A DNA stretch of 64,000 nucleotides from Bacteroidota bacterium (GTDB lineage Bacteria > Bacteroidota > Bacteroidia > Bacteroidales > JAAUTT01): assembly GCA_030706405.1 (NCBI GenBank), contig JAUZOO010000005.1:248001-312000 (forward strand), written 5' to 3'. Shown here piece by piece: positions 18,132-27,910 of this stretch. The position numbers and the translations under genes are program-made. The stretch's first letter is position 1, and every line of letters begins with the position of its first letter. Below the pieces are notes generated by a model. That model made no database searches and was not told the origin of the DNA. It saw only the letters and a list, made by a program, of their open reading frames with translations.

Positions 18132-18755
18132 TTATCCTTTTTGTTTTTTTACGAAATAGGCTACTTTTTCGAGGGATGTAACCATATCGAATTCTTCGAG
18201 ATATACGTCGGACGCGACGTTTAGGGGTACGGTGGTAAAATTCATAATGCCTTTAACTCCGGCCTGGGTGAGCTTTTCGGCAACTTCAGCTGCATGTTCG
18301 GGCGGTACGGTAATAACCCCAATGGAGATGTTCATATCTTTAGCCACTTCTTCGAGTTGCGATATAGAAAAACATGAAACTCCGGCAATAACGGAGCCTA
18401 TCTTATCTGGGTCAATGTCAAATACGGCAACAATATCAAGTTTAGCGCGTTTCCCTTTAAAATAAGCGGTGATGGCTGTCCCCAAATGACCGATTCCTAC
18501 TACTCCAACGTTAATAACCTCATTATCGTCGAGCAGTGTAGCTATTACATCGATCAATTCCTTTATATCATACCCTTTTCGCTGCATGCTGGTATAACCG
18601 AGGAACATAATGTCGCGCCGTACCTGTACAGCGGTAATATTTAACAATGCAGCAAGCTCGTGCGAAAAGATATGAGTCCTTCCGTTGGCACTAAAGTTCA
18701 ATAAAGTTCGGCGGTACTGACTTAACCGCTCTATCGTTTTTTCGGGTAGCTTCAT
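18132..18755 (-). CDS. rex: redox-sensing transcriptional repressor Rex
   Basis: Represses fermentation and respiration genes at low NADH/NAD+ and releases DNA when NADH binds. It has 207 residues: an N-terminal winged helix (PEKTIERLSQYRRTL, then LAALLNITAVQVRRDIMFLG), a Rossmann domain with GVVGIGHLGTAI, and the domain-swapped C-terminal helix. The gene precedes hydG on the same strand, so the hydrogenase maturation gene is likely tied to cellular redox state. A good Bacteroidota promoter and a Rex-like half-palindrome lie just upstream, consistent with autoregulation. Confidence 0.95.
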   Translation of the reverse strand: MKLPEKTIERLSQYRRTLLNFSANGRTHIFSHELAALLNITAVQVRRDIMFLGYTSMQRKGYDIKELIDVIATLLDDNEVINVGVVGIGHLGTAITAYFKGKRAKLDIVAVFDIDPDKIGSVIAGVSCFSISQLEEVAKDMNISIGVITVPPEHAAEVAEKLTQAGVKGIMNFTTVPLNVASDVYLEEFDMVTSLEKVAYFVKKQKG

Positions 18756-18775
18756 TACAGAAAAATTTCACAAAT
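18754..18775 (-). promoter_or_regulatory. candidate Rex operator at the rex start
   Basis: Minus-strand TTGTGAAATTTTTC matches one full half and part of the second half of a Rex-type palindrome (TTGTGAA-N-TTCACAA); the distal half reads TTCTGTAA. It overlaps the -7 box and start codon, a position that would allow repression. Weak on its own. Confidence 0.35.
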
Positions 18776-18800
18776 TTAACACCCAACCGTTAATATCAAA
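18771..18800 (-). promoter_or_regulatory. promoter of rex
   Basis: Minus-strand TTTG (18797-18800), 18-base spacer, TAAATTTG (18771-18778): a good fit to the Bacteroidota -33/-7 consensus. The -7 box ends 16 bases before the rex ATG, so the leader is very short. Confidence 0.7.
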
Positions 18801-18880
18801 CAGAAGTATAAAAATAATCGATTGCGCATAAAGTTACAATATTTTAAACCAGTTAGATACCTATCATTGGTTTATATGGC

Positions 18881-19954
18881 TCATCCAAACGAAAGGCCAA
18901 ACCTATCGGCAATTTGTTTTAGATCAACTTCAACCTGTGGAATGAGTTGAATACCTTCGGCCATGATACGGGCTTCGCTTTCGCGCTCGGGATCGCCTGG
19001 AATCAACACCCGCTCCTGCCCTTCTGCGGGCTTAGCATTACGAAAAGTTTCGATCCACACATCCATCATCGATTTAAAATGATCGGCTTCCTGAAAGGCA
19101 TCAATACGCATAGCTCCAAAGAAATGTCCCAGTCCGTCGCCCACCTTCTTATCGAGCACAGGCAAATACGATACCATAGGGGGAACAAATGGTCCGAAAT
19201 TAGCTCCTGAAAATACTGCCGAAAAAATATCGACGATAGCTCCGAGGCTATACCCTTTGTGACTCCCATGGGCACGGTCGCCGCCAAGGGGCAACATCGA
19301 CCCGCCTTGTTCGAGGATTGCAGGGTCGTCGGACGGAGCCCCGTTTTTATCCTGGGCAAAGCCAAAGCCTATATTTTCGCTTTTTTTTGCAGCAATGGTA
19401 AATTTTCCCCGGTTGATGGGCGTTGTGGCAAAGTCGGCCACAAACGGAGGTTGATTTTTTGCAGGAATTGCAATAGCAATAGGATTGGTACCGAGCATTG
19501 CTTCGGCCGAAAACGTGGGAGCCACCAGCGGACTGGCATTGGTCATGGTAATACCAATCATGTCGTACTCAAGCGCCATCATGGCATAATATCCGGAAAT
19601 ACCGAAGTTACAGGAGTTACGGGTAGCAACCCATCCGGTGCCTACTTCGCGAGCTTTTTTAATAGCCAGTTCCATCGAAAACTTAGCCGGAATCATGCCG
19701 ATAGTGCTGTCGCCATCAACAACGGCTGTGCTGGGGGTTTGGTGTACTATCCGGACGTTCGGTTTGGTATTGATGCGTCCTGCTTCCCATAACTTATAAT
19801 AATCGCCCAACCGAATTACCCCGTGTGTGGCAAACCCCCGGACTTCGGCGGCCAAAAAAACCTTAGCACATTGGGCTGAGTCTTCGGGGGTAAACCCCAT
19901 CTTTACAAGAATATCAGTAGTAAAACGGAATAAATAATCGTAAGAATGCTTCAT
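18881..19954 (-). CDS. malate/L-lactate dehydrogenase family oxidoreductase (LDH2 type)
   Basis: Cytoplasmic NAD(P)-dependent 2-hydroxyacid dehydrogenase of the LDH2/MDG2 family, which is unrelated to classical malate dehydrogenase. It has 357 residues with family features DSAQCAKVFLAAEVRGFATHGVIRL at the start (catalytic-type His in ATHGV), the GNCNFG-like stretch ATRNSCNFGISGYYAM, and LGTNPIAIAIPA. Substrate could be malate, lactate, ureidoglycolate or a sulfolactate-type acid; sequence alone does not decide. It stands alone on the minus strand between rex and an SDR gene. Confidence 0.9.
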   Translation of the reverse strand: MKHSYDYLFRFTTDILVKMGFTPEDSAQCAKVFLAAEVRGFATHGVIRLGDYYKLWEAGRINTKPNVRIVHQTPSTAVVDGDSTIGMIPAKFSMELAIKKAREVGTGWVATRNSCNFGISGYYAMMALEYDMIGITMTNASPLVAPTFSAEAMLGTNPIAIAIPAKNQPPFVADFATTPINRGKFTIAAKKSENIGFGFAQDKNGAPSDDPAILEQGGSMLPLGGDRAHGSHKGYSLGAIVDIFSAVFSGANFGPFVPPMVSYLPVLDKKVGDGLGHFFGAMRIDAFQEADHFKSMMDVWIETFRNAKPAEGQERVLIPGDPERESEARIMAEGIQLIPQVEVDLKQIADRFGLSFG

Positions 19955-20019
19955 TAATAAAAGACTTAAATATTCGGTGCTGAATGCACAGACATATCAG
20001 ATGTTTGTTCTTATTTTAA

Positions 20020-20051
20020 AAGCCTGCCCGGTTGTGATACCTGACAGGCTT
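20020..20051 (-). terminator. probable bidirectional terminator after the SDR gene
   Basis: Stem AAGCCTG / CAGGCTT with an 18-base loop. The plus strand is followed by ATTTTTT and the minus strand by a shorter TTTTA. It lies about 50 bases after the SDR stop. Confidence 0.6.
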
Positions 20052-20103
20052 ATTTTTTGAGACATAGCAGGATGCTACGTTTAACTAAAATCTATTCGTA
20101 AGG

Positions 20104-20877
20104 CTATTTATTCTCCGGAAAGACTCGATGTGTCATCGTTGCATTTGCCTGAGCCGCAGGCATAATTAACATATCGTTAATGTTTACATGAGGAGGACGG
20201 GTAACCGCAAAAAATATGGCTTCGGCAACGTCATCGGCACAAAGCGGAGTAAAGCCTTCGTAAAACTTAACAGCCCGATCTTTATCGCCTTTAAAACGGA
20301 CCAGCGAAAATTCGGTATCCACCATGCCCGGGGCAATAGACGTTACCTTAATGTTATGTTTTAATAAATCGAGCCGAAACCCTTTAGTAAGGGCATCCAC
20401 GGCATGCTTGGTTGCGCAGTAAACATTACCGTTTTCGTAAACTTCCTTTCCTGCAATAGAAGTGATATTGATGATATGTCCGTGTCCGCGGGCAATCATA
20501 AACGGAGCAACTACACGGGTTACATAAAGCAGCCCTTTCACGTTGGTATCAATCATCTGATCCCAATCAGCCAAATCTCCTTCCTGAACGGGAGCCAATC
20601 CGGCTGCTAATCCGGCGTTGTTCACCAGTACATCTATTTCTTTCCAGATTTCGGGAAGAGTTCCAAGGAACTCTTCCACCTGTTTATTGTTGCGAACGTC
20701 GAATACCAACGACAGCACATCGCATTTATATTTGATACCCAGCTCCTTTTTAAGATCTTCGAGCAAATCCTGGCGTCGGCCGGTGAGTATCAGATTATAA
20801 TTATCCTGAGCCAGTTTATGGGCGGTAGCCCTTCCTATGCCTGCAGTAGCTCCTGTAATCAGGGCAATTTTCTTCAT
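20104..20877 (-). CDS. SDR family NADP-dependent oxidoreductase (YdfG-like)
   Basis: Short-chain dehydrogenase of 257 residues, cytoplasmic. It has the cofactor motif TGATAGIGRAT, the NNAG motif in VLVNNAGLAAG, the catalytic Ser region INITSIAGKE and the Tyr/Lys pair in VYCATKHAV. Overall layout follows the YdfG group, which oxidises serine and 3-hydroxy acids with NADP; the true substrate is not certain. The RRQ after the second beta strand suits NADP binding. It is monocistronic, with a terminator downstream and the divergent ubiE gene upstream. Confidence 0.92.
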   Translation of the reverse strand: MKKIALITGATAGIGRATAHKLAQDNYNLILTGRRQDLLEDLKKELGIKYKCDVLSLVFDVRNNKQVEEFLGTLPEIWKEIDVLVNNAGLAAGLAPVQEGDLADWDQMIDTNVKGLLYVTRVVAPFMIARGHGHIINITSIAGKEVYENGNVYCATKHAVDALTKGFRLDLLKHNIKVTSIAPGMVDTEFSLVRFKGDKDRAVKFYEGFTPLCADDVAEAIFFAVTRPPHVNINDMLIMPAAQANATMTHRVFPENK

Positions 20878-21073
20878 TTTATTACTAATTTAATAACGGA
20901 GTAAAAATACAGTTTTAATTTAAAATGAAAGCCTACTAAATTTTCTTGAGAGGACATTAAATAAATCCACCGTAAGCAACTCAGCCATTCCGGGTTCCTG
21001 ATTCTAAATATTTATCCTTTTTTTAGTGATTTAGGAAAAGAATATTTTACTTCGCCGGAAAATTATTTTATCC

Positions 21074-21793
21074 ATGATAAAGCCATATTATTCTGAAGGT
21101 AGCAAAAAGGACGAAGTTGCCCAGATGTTTAATAACATTGCGCACCGTTACGATTTTCTAAACCATTTTCTCTCCCTGGGGATTGATAAAATATGGCGAA
21201 AAATTACCATTCGCGAACTGAAGGCGGTTCAGCCTAAAAAAATCCTCGACATTGCCACCGGTACCGGCGATCTTGCCCTTGCGGCCCTTGTGCTTCGCCC
21301 AGAACAAATTGTAGGCATTGACATTTCAGAAGGAATGTTGGCTAAAGGCCGCGAAAAAATTGAAAAAGCCGGCAAAAGCCACATCATCCGCTTTGAGCAG
21401 GGCGATTCCGAGCAAATTCATTTCCCTGATAACACGTTCGATGCCGCTATGGTAGCTTTTGGCGTGCGTAACTTCGAAAACCTGCAACAAGGTTTAAACG
21501 AGATAAATCGGGTTTTGGCTCCTGGCGGAAAGGTGGCTGTACTTGAATTTTCCAAGCCCCGCAATTCCTTTATAAAATTGATCTACAACTTCTACTTTTT
21601 ACATATCTTACCCTTCTGGGGACGGCTATTTTCGAAGGATAGCCGGGCTTATACCTACCTTCCCGAATCGGTAAACGCATTTCCCGATGGTGAAAAATTT
21701 TTGCAACACCTTGACAAAGCCGGATTTACAAACATGAAGGCTCGCCAACTGACTTTTGGCATCGCATCGCTTTATACCGGAATAAAAAAATAA
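21074..21793 (+). CDS. ubiE: demethylmenaquinone methyltransferase
   Basis: SAM-dependent C-methyltransferase completing menaquinone synthesis; 239 residues. Typical marks are the N-terminal VAQMFNNIAHRYDFLNHFLSLG, the SAM-binding LDIATGTGDLALAA and the C-terminal family block around LPESVNAFPDGEKFLQHLDKAGF. A menaquinone is expected in an anaerobe with fumarate respiration. porT follows on the same strand 92 bases downstream, a pairing seen in other Bacteroidota. Start ATG at 21074 agrees with the conserved N-terminus. Confidence 0.95.
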   Translation: MIKPYYSEGSKKDEVAQMFNNIAHRYDFLNHFLSLGIDKIWRKITIRELKAVQPKKILDIATGTGDLALAALVLRPEQIVGIDISEGMLAKGREKIEKAGKSHIIRFEQGDSEQIHFPDNTFDAAMVAFGVRNFENLQQGLNEINRVLAPGGKVAVLEFSKPRNSFIKLIYNFYFLHILPFWGRLFSKDSRAYTYLPESVNAFPDGEKFLQHLDKAGFTNMKARQLTFGIASLYTGIKK

Positions 21794-21885
21794 CTATTCC
21801 GGTCCCGGACTGAGATAATCGTTATTGTTAAAGGTATCTTTCGTATTATTGCAATAATTTCGAATACTGTCCGTTTTGTTGAAAA

Positions 21886-22602
21886 GTGTATAATATATTG
21901 AAATACTGCATCTCCATAATCATTCTTTTATATGTCTTAGGCTCGGCCAAAGGGCAACAGAAAATAGTGTTGAATGAACCCAACCACGACGACAAAGCCA
22001 TTCACTTTGGCTTCTGTATCGGACTAAACTCCATGAATTTTGTAACTCACACAAATTTCAAGGATGGGTTGAACGCCGATTCGCTGGTTGCCGATGTCAG
22101 CAAGCCTACCGTTGGATTCCATATTCAAATTGTGTCGAACTACAGGCTGGGGAAATATTTCGATTTGCGATTTCTTCCCGGAGTTTCGTTCAGCCAGCGT
22201 ACCATTAACTTCTTTAAGAAGAATCAACTCGTCACCGACGTAACCCCGCAACGGCTGGAATCGAATTTTTTGGAATTCCCGTTTCTCATCAAATATAAAG
22301 CAAAACGGACGTCGAACGTCAGACCTTACATGATTACCGGTACCAATCTGCGTTTAGATCTGGCCAAAACACTCAGCGAAAGCGACGATATTTACATCGC
22401 CCTGCATAAACTCGACCTTTATTACGAAGCCGGTGCCGGCCTCGATTTCTATCTCCCCTTTTTCAAACTTTCTACGGAATTGAAACTTTCGTACGGTTTT
22501 TTTAATGTGCTCAAGCGAAAACCTTCGAGCGAAACACGCTTCCAGAATTCTATCGAGAGGTTAAACTCTAGCATCTGGATGTTATCCTTTCATTTTGAAT
22601 AA
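21886..22602 (+). CDS. porT: type IX secretion protein PorT
   Basis: Outer-membrane barrel protein of about 238 residues, close to known PorT proteins, with N-terminal signal (ILKYCISIIILLYVLGSAKG, cut near GQ). It contains a typical early segment IHFGFCIGLNSMNFV and ends IWMLSFHFE, a barrel-closing strand. PorT is required for function of the type IX secretion system. The only in-frame start codons are GTG at 21886 and TTG at 21898, because a TGA stop lies just upstream; no ATG is available. Linkage after ubiE supports the assignment, although general porin-family barrels look similar. Confidence 0.85.
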   Translation: MYNILKYCISIIILLYVLGSAKGQQKIVLNEPNHDDKAIHFGFCIGLNSMNFVTHTNFKDGLNADSLVADVSKPTVGFHIQIVSNYRLGKYFDLRFLPGVSFSQRTINFFKKNQLVTDVTPQRLESNFLEFPFLIKYKAKRTSNVRPYMITGTNLRLDLAKTLSESDDIYIALHKLDLYYEAGAGLDFYLPFFKLSTELKLSYGFFNVLKRKPSSETRFQNSIERLNSSIWMLSFHFE

Positions 22603-22605
22603 ATT

Positions 22606-24162
22606 ATGATAAAAGACATACAACTTACCGTTTTGCCCCAAAAAGTGCAGGACGAGACTCTGCTCCGACAGGAGATTGCGCGTAAACTCGATGTCCACAC
22701 AAACGACATCACCACGTTCCGAATCCGCAAAAAATCGATAGATGCCCGCCAGCGCGACATTAAAATTAATCTTTGGGTGACGGTTTACCTTGGTGAGCAA
22801 CCTTCAAAAGATACGGAGTTTCGCCCCGACTATAAGAATGTAGCATCAAAAGCCCCGGTAATTGTGGTTGGTTCCGGCCCTGCCGGATTATTTGCAGCCC
22901 TGCGACTGATTGAGCTTGGGCGCAAACCCATTGTACTTGAACGCGGAAAAGATGTAAGTTCGCGCAAACGCGACATTGCCCTGTTAAACCGCGAACACCT
23001 GGTAAATCCCGAGTCAAACTATTGTTTTGGCGAAGGCGGTGCAGGCACATTCTCCGACGGCAAGTTATACTCCCGATCCAACAAACGCGGCAACATCGAT
23101 CGCATCCTGCAAATATTCCATTTCCACGGGGCACAGGACGAAATTCTTTATGAATCGCACCCGCATATTGGCACCGACAAACTTCCGGAGATTATTAAAA
23201 ATATGCGTCAAACTATCATCGACTGTGGTGGCGAAATGCATTTTAACACGCGGCTTACCGACCTCATCGTTCAGGACGATACCATAAAAGGCGTGCTTAC
23301 CTCTGCCGGATCCGCCATTGCGTGCGATACTGTTATTCTGGCCACCGGCCACTCCGCCCGCGACGTTTATGAGTTGCTTCACGAAAAGAAAATACACCTC
23401 GAAAGTAAACCTTTTGCTATGGGCGTTCGGGTTGAACATCCGCAGGAACTGATTGACAGTATCCAGTATCATACCAAATCGCGAGGTAATTACCTTCCGG
23501 CGGCTTCGTACAGTTTGGTGGCCCAAGCCGATGGTCGCGGGGTTTACTCGTTTTGCATGTGCCCGGGCGGATACATTGTGCCATCGGCCACTTCGCCCGA
23601 CGAGATGGTGGTGAACGGCATGTCGTCGTCACGCAGGCATACGCCTTTTGCCAATTCCGGTATCGTAGTAGAAATTCGTCCCGAAGATTTTGTACATTAC
23701 ACCCAACACGGTTCCCTGGCCGGGCTACGATACCAGCAAAACCTTGAACAACTGGCACTCCGCAACGGAGGTCCGGGACAAACGGCTCCGGCACAACGAC
23801 TAACCGATTTCGTTAAAGGAAAGTTATCCGCCACCCTGCCAACGAGTTCCTATATTCCCGGATTGATGTCGTCACCGCTTCATGCATGGCTTCCCGACAA
23901 TATCTCGAAACGTCTTCAACTTGGATTTACATTATTCGACAAGAAAATGCATGGCTTTTTAACCAACGAAGCCTACATTGCCGGGGTCGAATCGCGAACC
24001 TCATCGCCGGTACGTATTCCCCGTGAAACGGAAAGCTTGGAACACCCGCAAATCAAGGGGCTCTATCCCTGCGGCGAAGGTGCCGGATATGCCGGAGGTA
24101 TTGTTTCGTCGGCAATGGACGGAGAAAATGCCGCCATTGCGTGTACAAAAACCAATATTTAG
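22606..24162 (+). CDS. FAD-dependent dehydrogenase (COG2509 type)
   Basis: Flavoprotein of 518 residues. An N-terminal domain of about 80 residues precedes the FAD-binding motif VIVVGSGPAGLFAALRLIELG, then the long EGGAGTFSDGKLYSRSN segment characteristic of this family, the second nucleotide-binding strand VILATGHSARDVYELL and the C-terminal GEGAGYAGGIVSSAMDG. Members are widely conserved and annotated as uncharacterised FAD-dependent dehydrogenases; the substrate is unknown. It begins 3 bases after porT and is probably co-transcribed with it. A gene-poor stretch with the atp operon leader follows. Confidence 0.9.
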   Translation: MIKDIQLTVLPQKVQDETLLRQEIARKLDVHTNDITTFRIRKKSIDARQRDIKINLWVTVYLGEQPSKDTEFRPDYKNVASKAPVIVVGSGPAGLFAALRLIELGRKPIVLERGKDVSSRKRDIALLNREHLVNPESNYCFGEGGAGTFSDGKLYSRSNKRGNIDRILQIFHFHGAQDEILYESHPHIGTDKLPEIIKNMRQTIIDCGGEMHFNTRLTDLIVQDDTIKGVLTSAGSAIACDTVILATGHSARDVYELLHEKKIHLESKPFAMGVRVEHPQELIDSIQYHTKSRGNYLPAASYSLVAQADGRGVYSFCMCPGGYIVPSATSPDEMVVNGMSSSRRHTPFANSGIVVEIRPEDFVHYTQHGSLAGLRYQQNLEQLALRNGGPGQTAPAQRLTDFVKGKLSATLPTSSYIPGLMSSPLHAWLPDNISKRLQLGFTLFDKKMHGFLTNEAYIAGVESRTSSPVRIPRETESLEHPQIKGLYPCGEGAGYAGGIVSSAMDGENAAIACTKTNI

Positions 24163-24334
24163 AAGCGAAGAACTAGATTACAAAGAATTTCAAATTATAT
24201 CTTTTAAATCCGACTTATTCTGCAAAATTTTGTTTAACTTGTAGGTAACTTATTGATAAAACATATAACCGTTCGGGTTGTATGTTCAGCATTCCAGCCT
24301 TCTTTCCAAAGGTTCAAAAACATCCCTAAAATAA

Positions 24335-25753
<1,419 letters not shown>

Positions 25754-25798
25754 ACCTGACAGATTTCTAAATGGTCCACGTAACTAATTTCTATAAAA

Positions 25799-26203
25799 AT
25801 GGAAATATCACTTATGAACCTCAAAATTCTGCTTCCCTTCCAGGTATTTGCCGACAAAAAGGACGTGAAGCGGATTGTGGCAGAAACTCATCATGGTTCA
25901 TTCGGCATCCTGCCACAACGGCTCGACTGCACAGCTGCCCTGTCGCCCGGGATCCTGACCTACGAAACCGAAAGTGATGGAGAAATTTTTATTGCCGTGG
26001 ATGAAGGTGTTTTAGTAAAAGCAGGTAAAGACGTTTTCATTTCGGTACGCAACGCGATTGGCGGGGCAAACCTCGGCCAACTTCACGAAGCCGTACAAAG
26101 AGAATTTTTGAGTATCGATGAACGTGAAAAAAATGTCCGTACGGTAATGGCAAAACTTGAGTTAGGTTTTATTCGTCGTCTGGAAGAATTTAGACAGAAA
26201 TAA
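25799..26203 (+). CDS. atpC: N-ATPase F1 subunit epsilon
   Basis: 134 residues. The N-terminal beta-sandwich has LNLKILLPFQVFADKKDV and GSFGILPQRLDCTAAL (the family GxxGILPxH region with Gln in place of His), and a short helical C-terminus follows. It is part of the F1 central stalk. Position directly after atpD is standard for this operon type. ATG 25799 is chosen because the upstream out-of-frame reading has no epsilon similarity. Confidence 0.9.
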   Translation: MEISLMNLKILLPFQVFADKKDVKRIVAETHHGSFGILPQRLDCTAALSPGILTYETESDGEIFIAVDEGVLVKAGKDVFISVRNAIGGANLGQLHEAVQREFLSIDEREKNVRTVMAKLELGFIRRLEEFRQK

Positions 26204-26249
26204 AAAATACTAATAATCAGCGGTAAAGACAAAAATTAAACACTTTTTA

Positions 26250-26570
26250 ATGAAAACCCAAACCACCCAAAGAGACTTAAGCCATCTGGTTAAAACAAAA
26301 GAAGCCCGCAAGCTAAAAGAAAAACAAAATTCAAAACATAGCATGTGGTTTGGGCTTGGAATGTTTGGACTTGTTGGCTGGTCGGTAGCGGTTCCCACCT
26401 TGCTGGGTACGGTGTTGGGTATTTGGCTCGACAAACGTTTTGCTGGGCAACAATCGTGGACATTAACATTGTTACTCATCGGTTTAATTGTTGGGTGTTT
26501 AACCGCTTGGCACTGGCTATCAAAAGAACACAACGAGATTCATAAAGATAAGGAGGATAATCATGAATGA
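26250..26570 (+). CDS. atpQ: N-ATPase accessory membrane protein AtpQ (AtpI-like)
   Basis: 106 residues with a charged N-terminus and two transmembrane helices: GLGMFGLVGWSVAVPTLLGT-VLG and WTLTLLLIGLIVGCLTAWHWL. The motif GWSVAVPTLLG followed by GIWLDKRF is typical of AtpQ, the AtpI/AtpZ-like protein specific to N-ATPase operons, and is proposed to help assemble the c-ring. It overlaps atpR by 8 bases. Confidence 0.88.
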   Translation: MKTQTTQRDLSHLVKTKEARKLKEKQNSKHSMWFGLGMFGLVGWSVAVPTLLGTVLGIWLDKRFAGQQSWTLTLLLIGLIVGCLTAWHWLSKEHNEIHKDKEDNHE

Positions 26571-26850
26571 CCTATCAACATTGACATTAGTCCTCATTGC
26601 AGGCATTCTGCTCGGCACATTCTTTTTCGGCGGTCTGTGGTGGACAGTCAGAAAAGGGATCGTATCCCAACATCCTGTAATATGGTTCTTTATCAGCTTA
26701 ATGATACGTATGGGAGCAACCCTTGCCGGTTTCTATTTTATTGCCCGCGACCATTGGGAACGAGCTATTATTTGTCTGATCGGCTTTCTCATTGCGCGCG
26801 CCATCATCACGTGGCTTACTAGAACATCGTCTGCAAATCCGGTTCATTAA
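26563..26850 (+). CDS. atpR: N-ATPase accessory membrane protein AtpR
   Basis: 95 residues with three hydrophobic helices: LTLVLIAGILLGTFFFGGLWW, then PVIWFFISLMIRMGATLAGFY and AIICLIGFLIARAIITWL. The FFGGLWWTVRKG and MIRMGATLAGFY motifs with intramembrane Arg are characteristic of AtpR, a protein diagnostic of N-ATPase operons. A strong AAGGAGG ribosome site lies just before its ATG, inside the end of atpQ. The Arg residues have been suggested to contact the extra Glu of the c subunit; that is inference. Confidence 0.9.
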   Translation: MNDLSTLTLVLIAGILLGTFFFGGLWWTVRKGIVSQHPVIWFFISLMIRMGATLAGFYFIARDHWERAIICLIGFLIARAIITWLTRTSSANPVH

Positions 26851-26857
26851 TAATTGG

Positions 26858-27547
26858 ATGCCAATCATGAGAATTAGTCCCGACGATATTGTTTTTTTTC
26901 AGCATGGTTTTGTAAAGCTAAATGTCACCATTGCTATAACCTGGCTACTGATGGCTATTCTGGTAGTCGGATCAAAGCTGATAACACGAAAACTCAGCAC
27001 GGACATCAAAATTTCGCGTTGGCAATGTATTCTTGAAATGATTGTAACCGGCATAAAAAACCAGATAGAAGAGGTAGGTCTTGCCAAATCCGGGAAATAC
27101 ATTAGTTTTTTAGGTTCTTTATTCCTGTTCCTGTTCTTTTCCAATCTGTTAACGATATTTCCGTTTTATGAGCCTCCCACAAGTTCACTTTCAACCACTG
27201 CAGCACTTGCAATATGCGTATTTGTGGCGGTACCATTTTATAACATCAGGGAACACGGGCTGGTCAATTACCTGAAATCCTATATAAAACCTGTTTTTTT
27301 CATGCTACCATTCCACATCATGAGCGAATTCTCCCGGACCCTTGCATTAGCGGTTCGTTTGTTCGGAAACATGATGAGCGGCGTCATGGTAATAGCCATC
27401 CTGTTAACCATCACACCTTTTGTTTTTCCGGTAGTTATGAGTGTTTTCGGGCTTCTTACCGGCTCTGTGCAAGCGTATATCTTCAGCATACTGGCTACCG
27501 TTTTTATTGCGGCAGCAGCGCACGAATCAGCTCCCTCAAAAAAATAG
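26858..27547 (+). CDS. atpB: N-ATPase Fo subunit a
   Basis: About 229 residues from ATG 26858 (MPIMRISPDDIVFFQHGF). A longer frame starting inside atpR at 26792 is rejected because it overlaps that gene without added similarity. There are about five membrane helices, including ISFLGSLFLFLFFSNLLTIF. The essential half-channel arginine is in LALAVRLFGNMMSG. The stop is TAG. A 77-base gap precedes atpE. Confidence 0.94.
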   Translation: MPIMRISPDDIVFFQHGFVKLNVTIAITWLLMAILVVGSKLITRKLSTDIKISRWQCILEMIVTGIKNQIEEVGLAKSGKYISFLGSLFLFLFFSNLLTIFPFYEPPTSSLSTTAALAICVFVAVPFYNIREHGLVNYLKSYIKPVFFMLPFHIMSEFSRTLALAVRLFGNMMSGVMVIAILLTITPFVFPVVMSVFGLLTGSVQAYIFSILATVFIAAAAHESAPSKK

Positions 27548-27624
27548 CGCGGAACAAAACATTTGGGGCTTTAAAGTTCAAAAAACAATATAAACCTATA
27601 ATCTAATCACTTAACAAAAATATT

Positions 27625-27906
27625 ATGGACAACATCACATTTACGGCTGCGGCATCAATCATATCCGCCGGCATTTGTATGGGACTCGGGAGTATAGGTC
27701 CTGCACTTGGAGAAGGACGAGCAGTTGCTTCGGCCTTAAGTTCCATGGCTCAACAACCCGATTCGGCCTCGTCCATTACGCGAACGCTGTTTGTAGGTCT
27801 AGCCATGATTGAATCAATGGCGATCTACTGTTTTGTAGTATCGATGATCCTTATCTTTGCCAATCCGTTCTGGAACTATGTAATAACCAAAGCTTCGGGA
27901 GGATGA
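27625..27906 (+). CDS. atpE: N-ATPase Fo subunit c, two glutamates
   Basis: 93 residues, two-helix hairpin. The ion-binding Glu is Glu63 in GLAMIESMAIYCF, with Ser64 and Tyr68 matching the Na+ ligands Ser66 and Tyr70 of the Ilyobacter tartaricus c subunit. Glu30 in PALGEGRA stands where that subunit has Gln32, as in other N-ATPases. Met65 replaces Thr67. Two carboxylates and the ES-x3-Y pattern point to Na+ transport; ion specificity remains inference. Confidence 0.93.
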   Translation: MDNITFTAAASIISAGICMGLGSIGPALGEGRAVASALSSMAQQPDSASSITRTLFVGLAMIESMAIYCFVVSMILIFANPFWNYVITKASGG

Positions 27907-27910
27907 CACT

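Noticed and set aside
26792-26857. Longer N-terminus of AtpB
   Set aside because: It would overlap atpR and adds residues that do not resemble subunit a.
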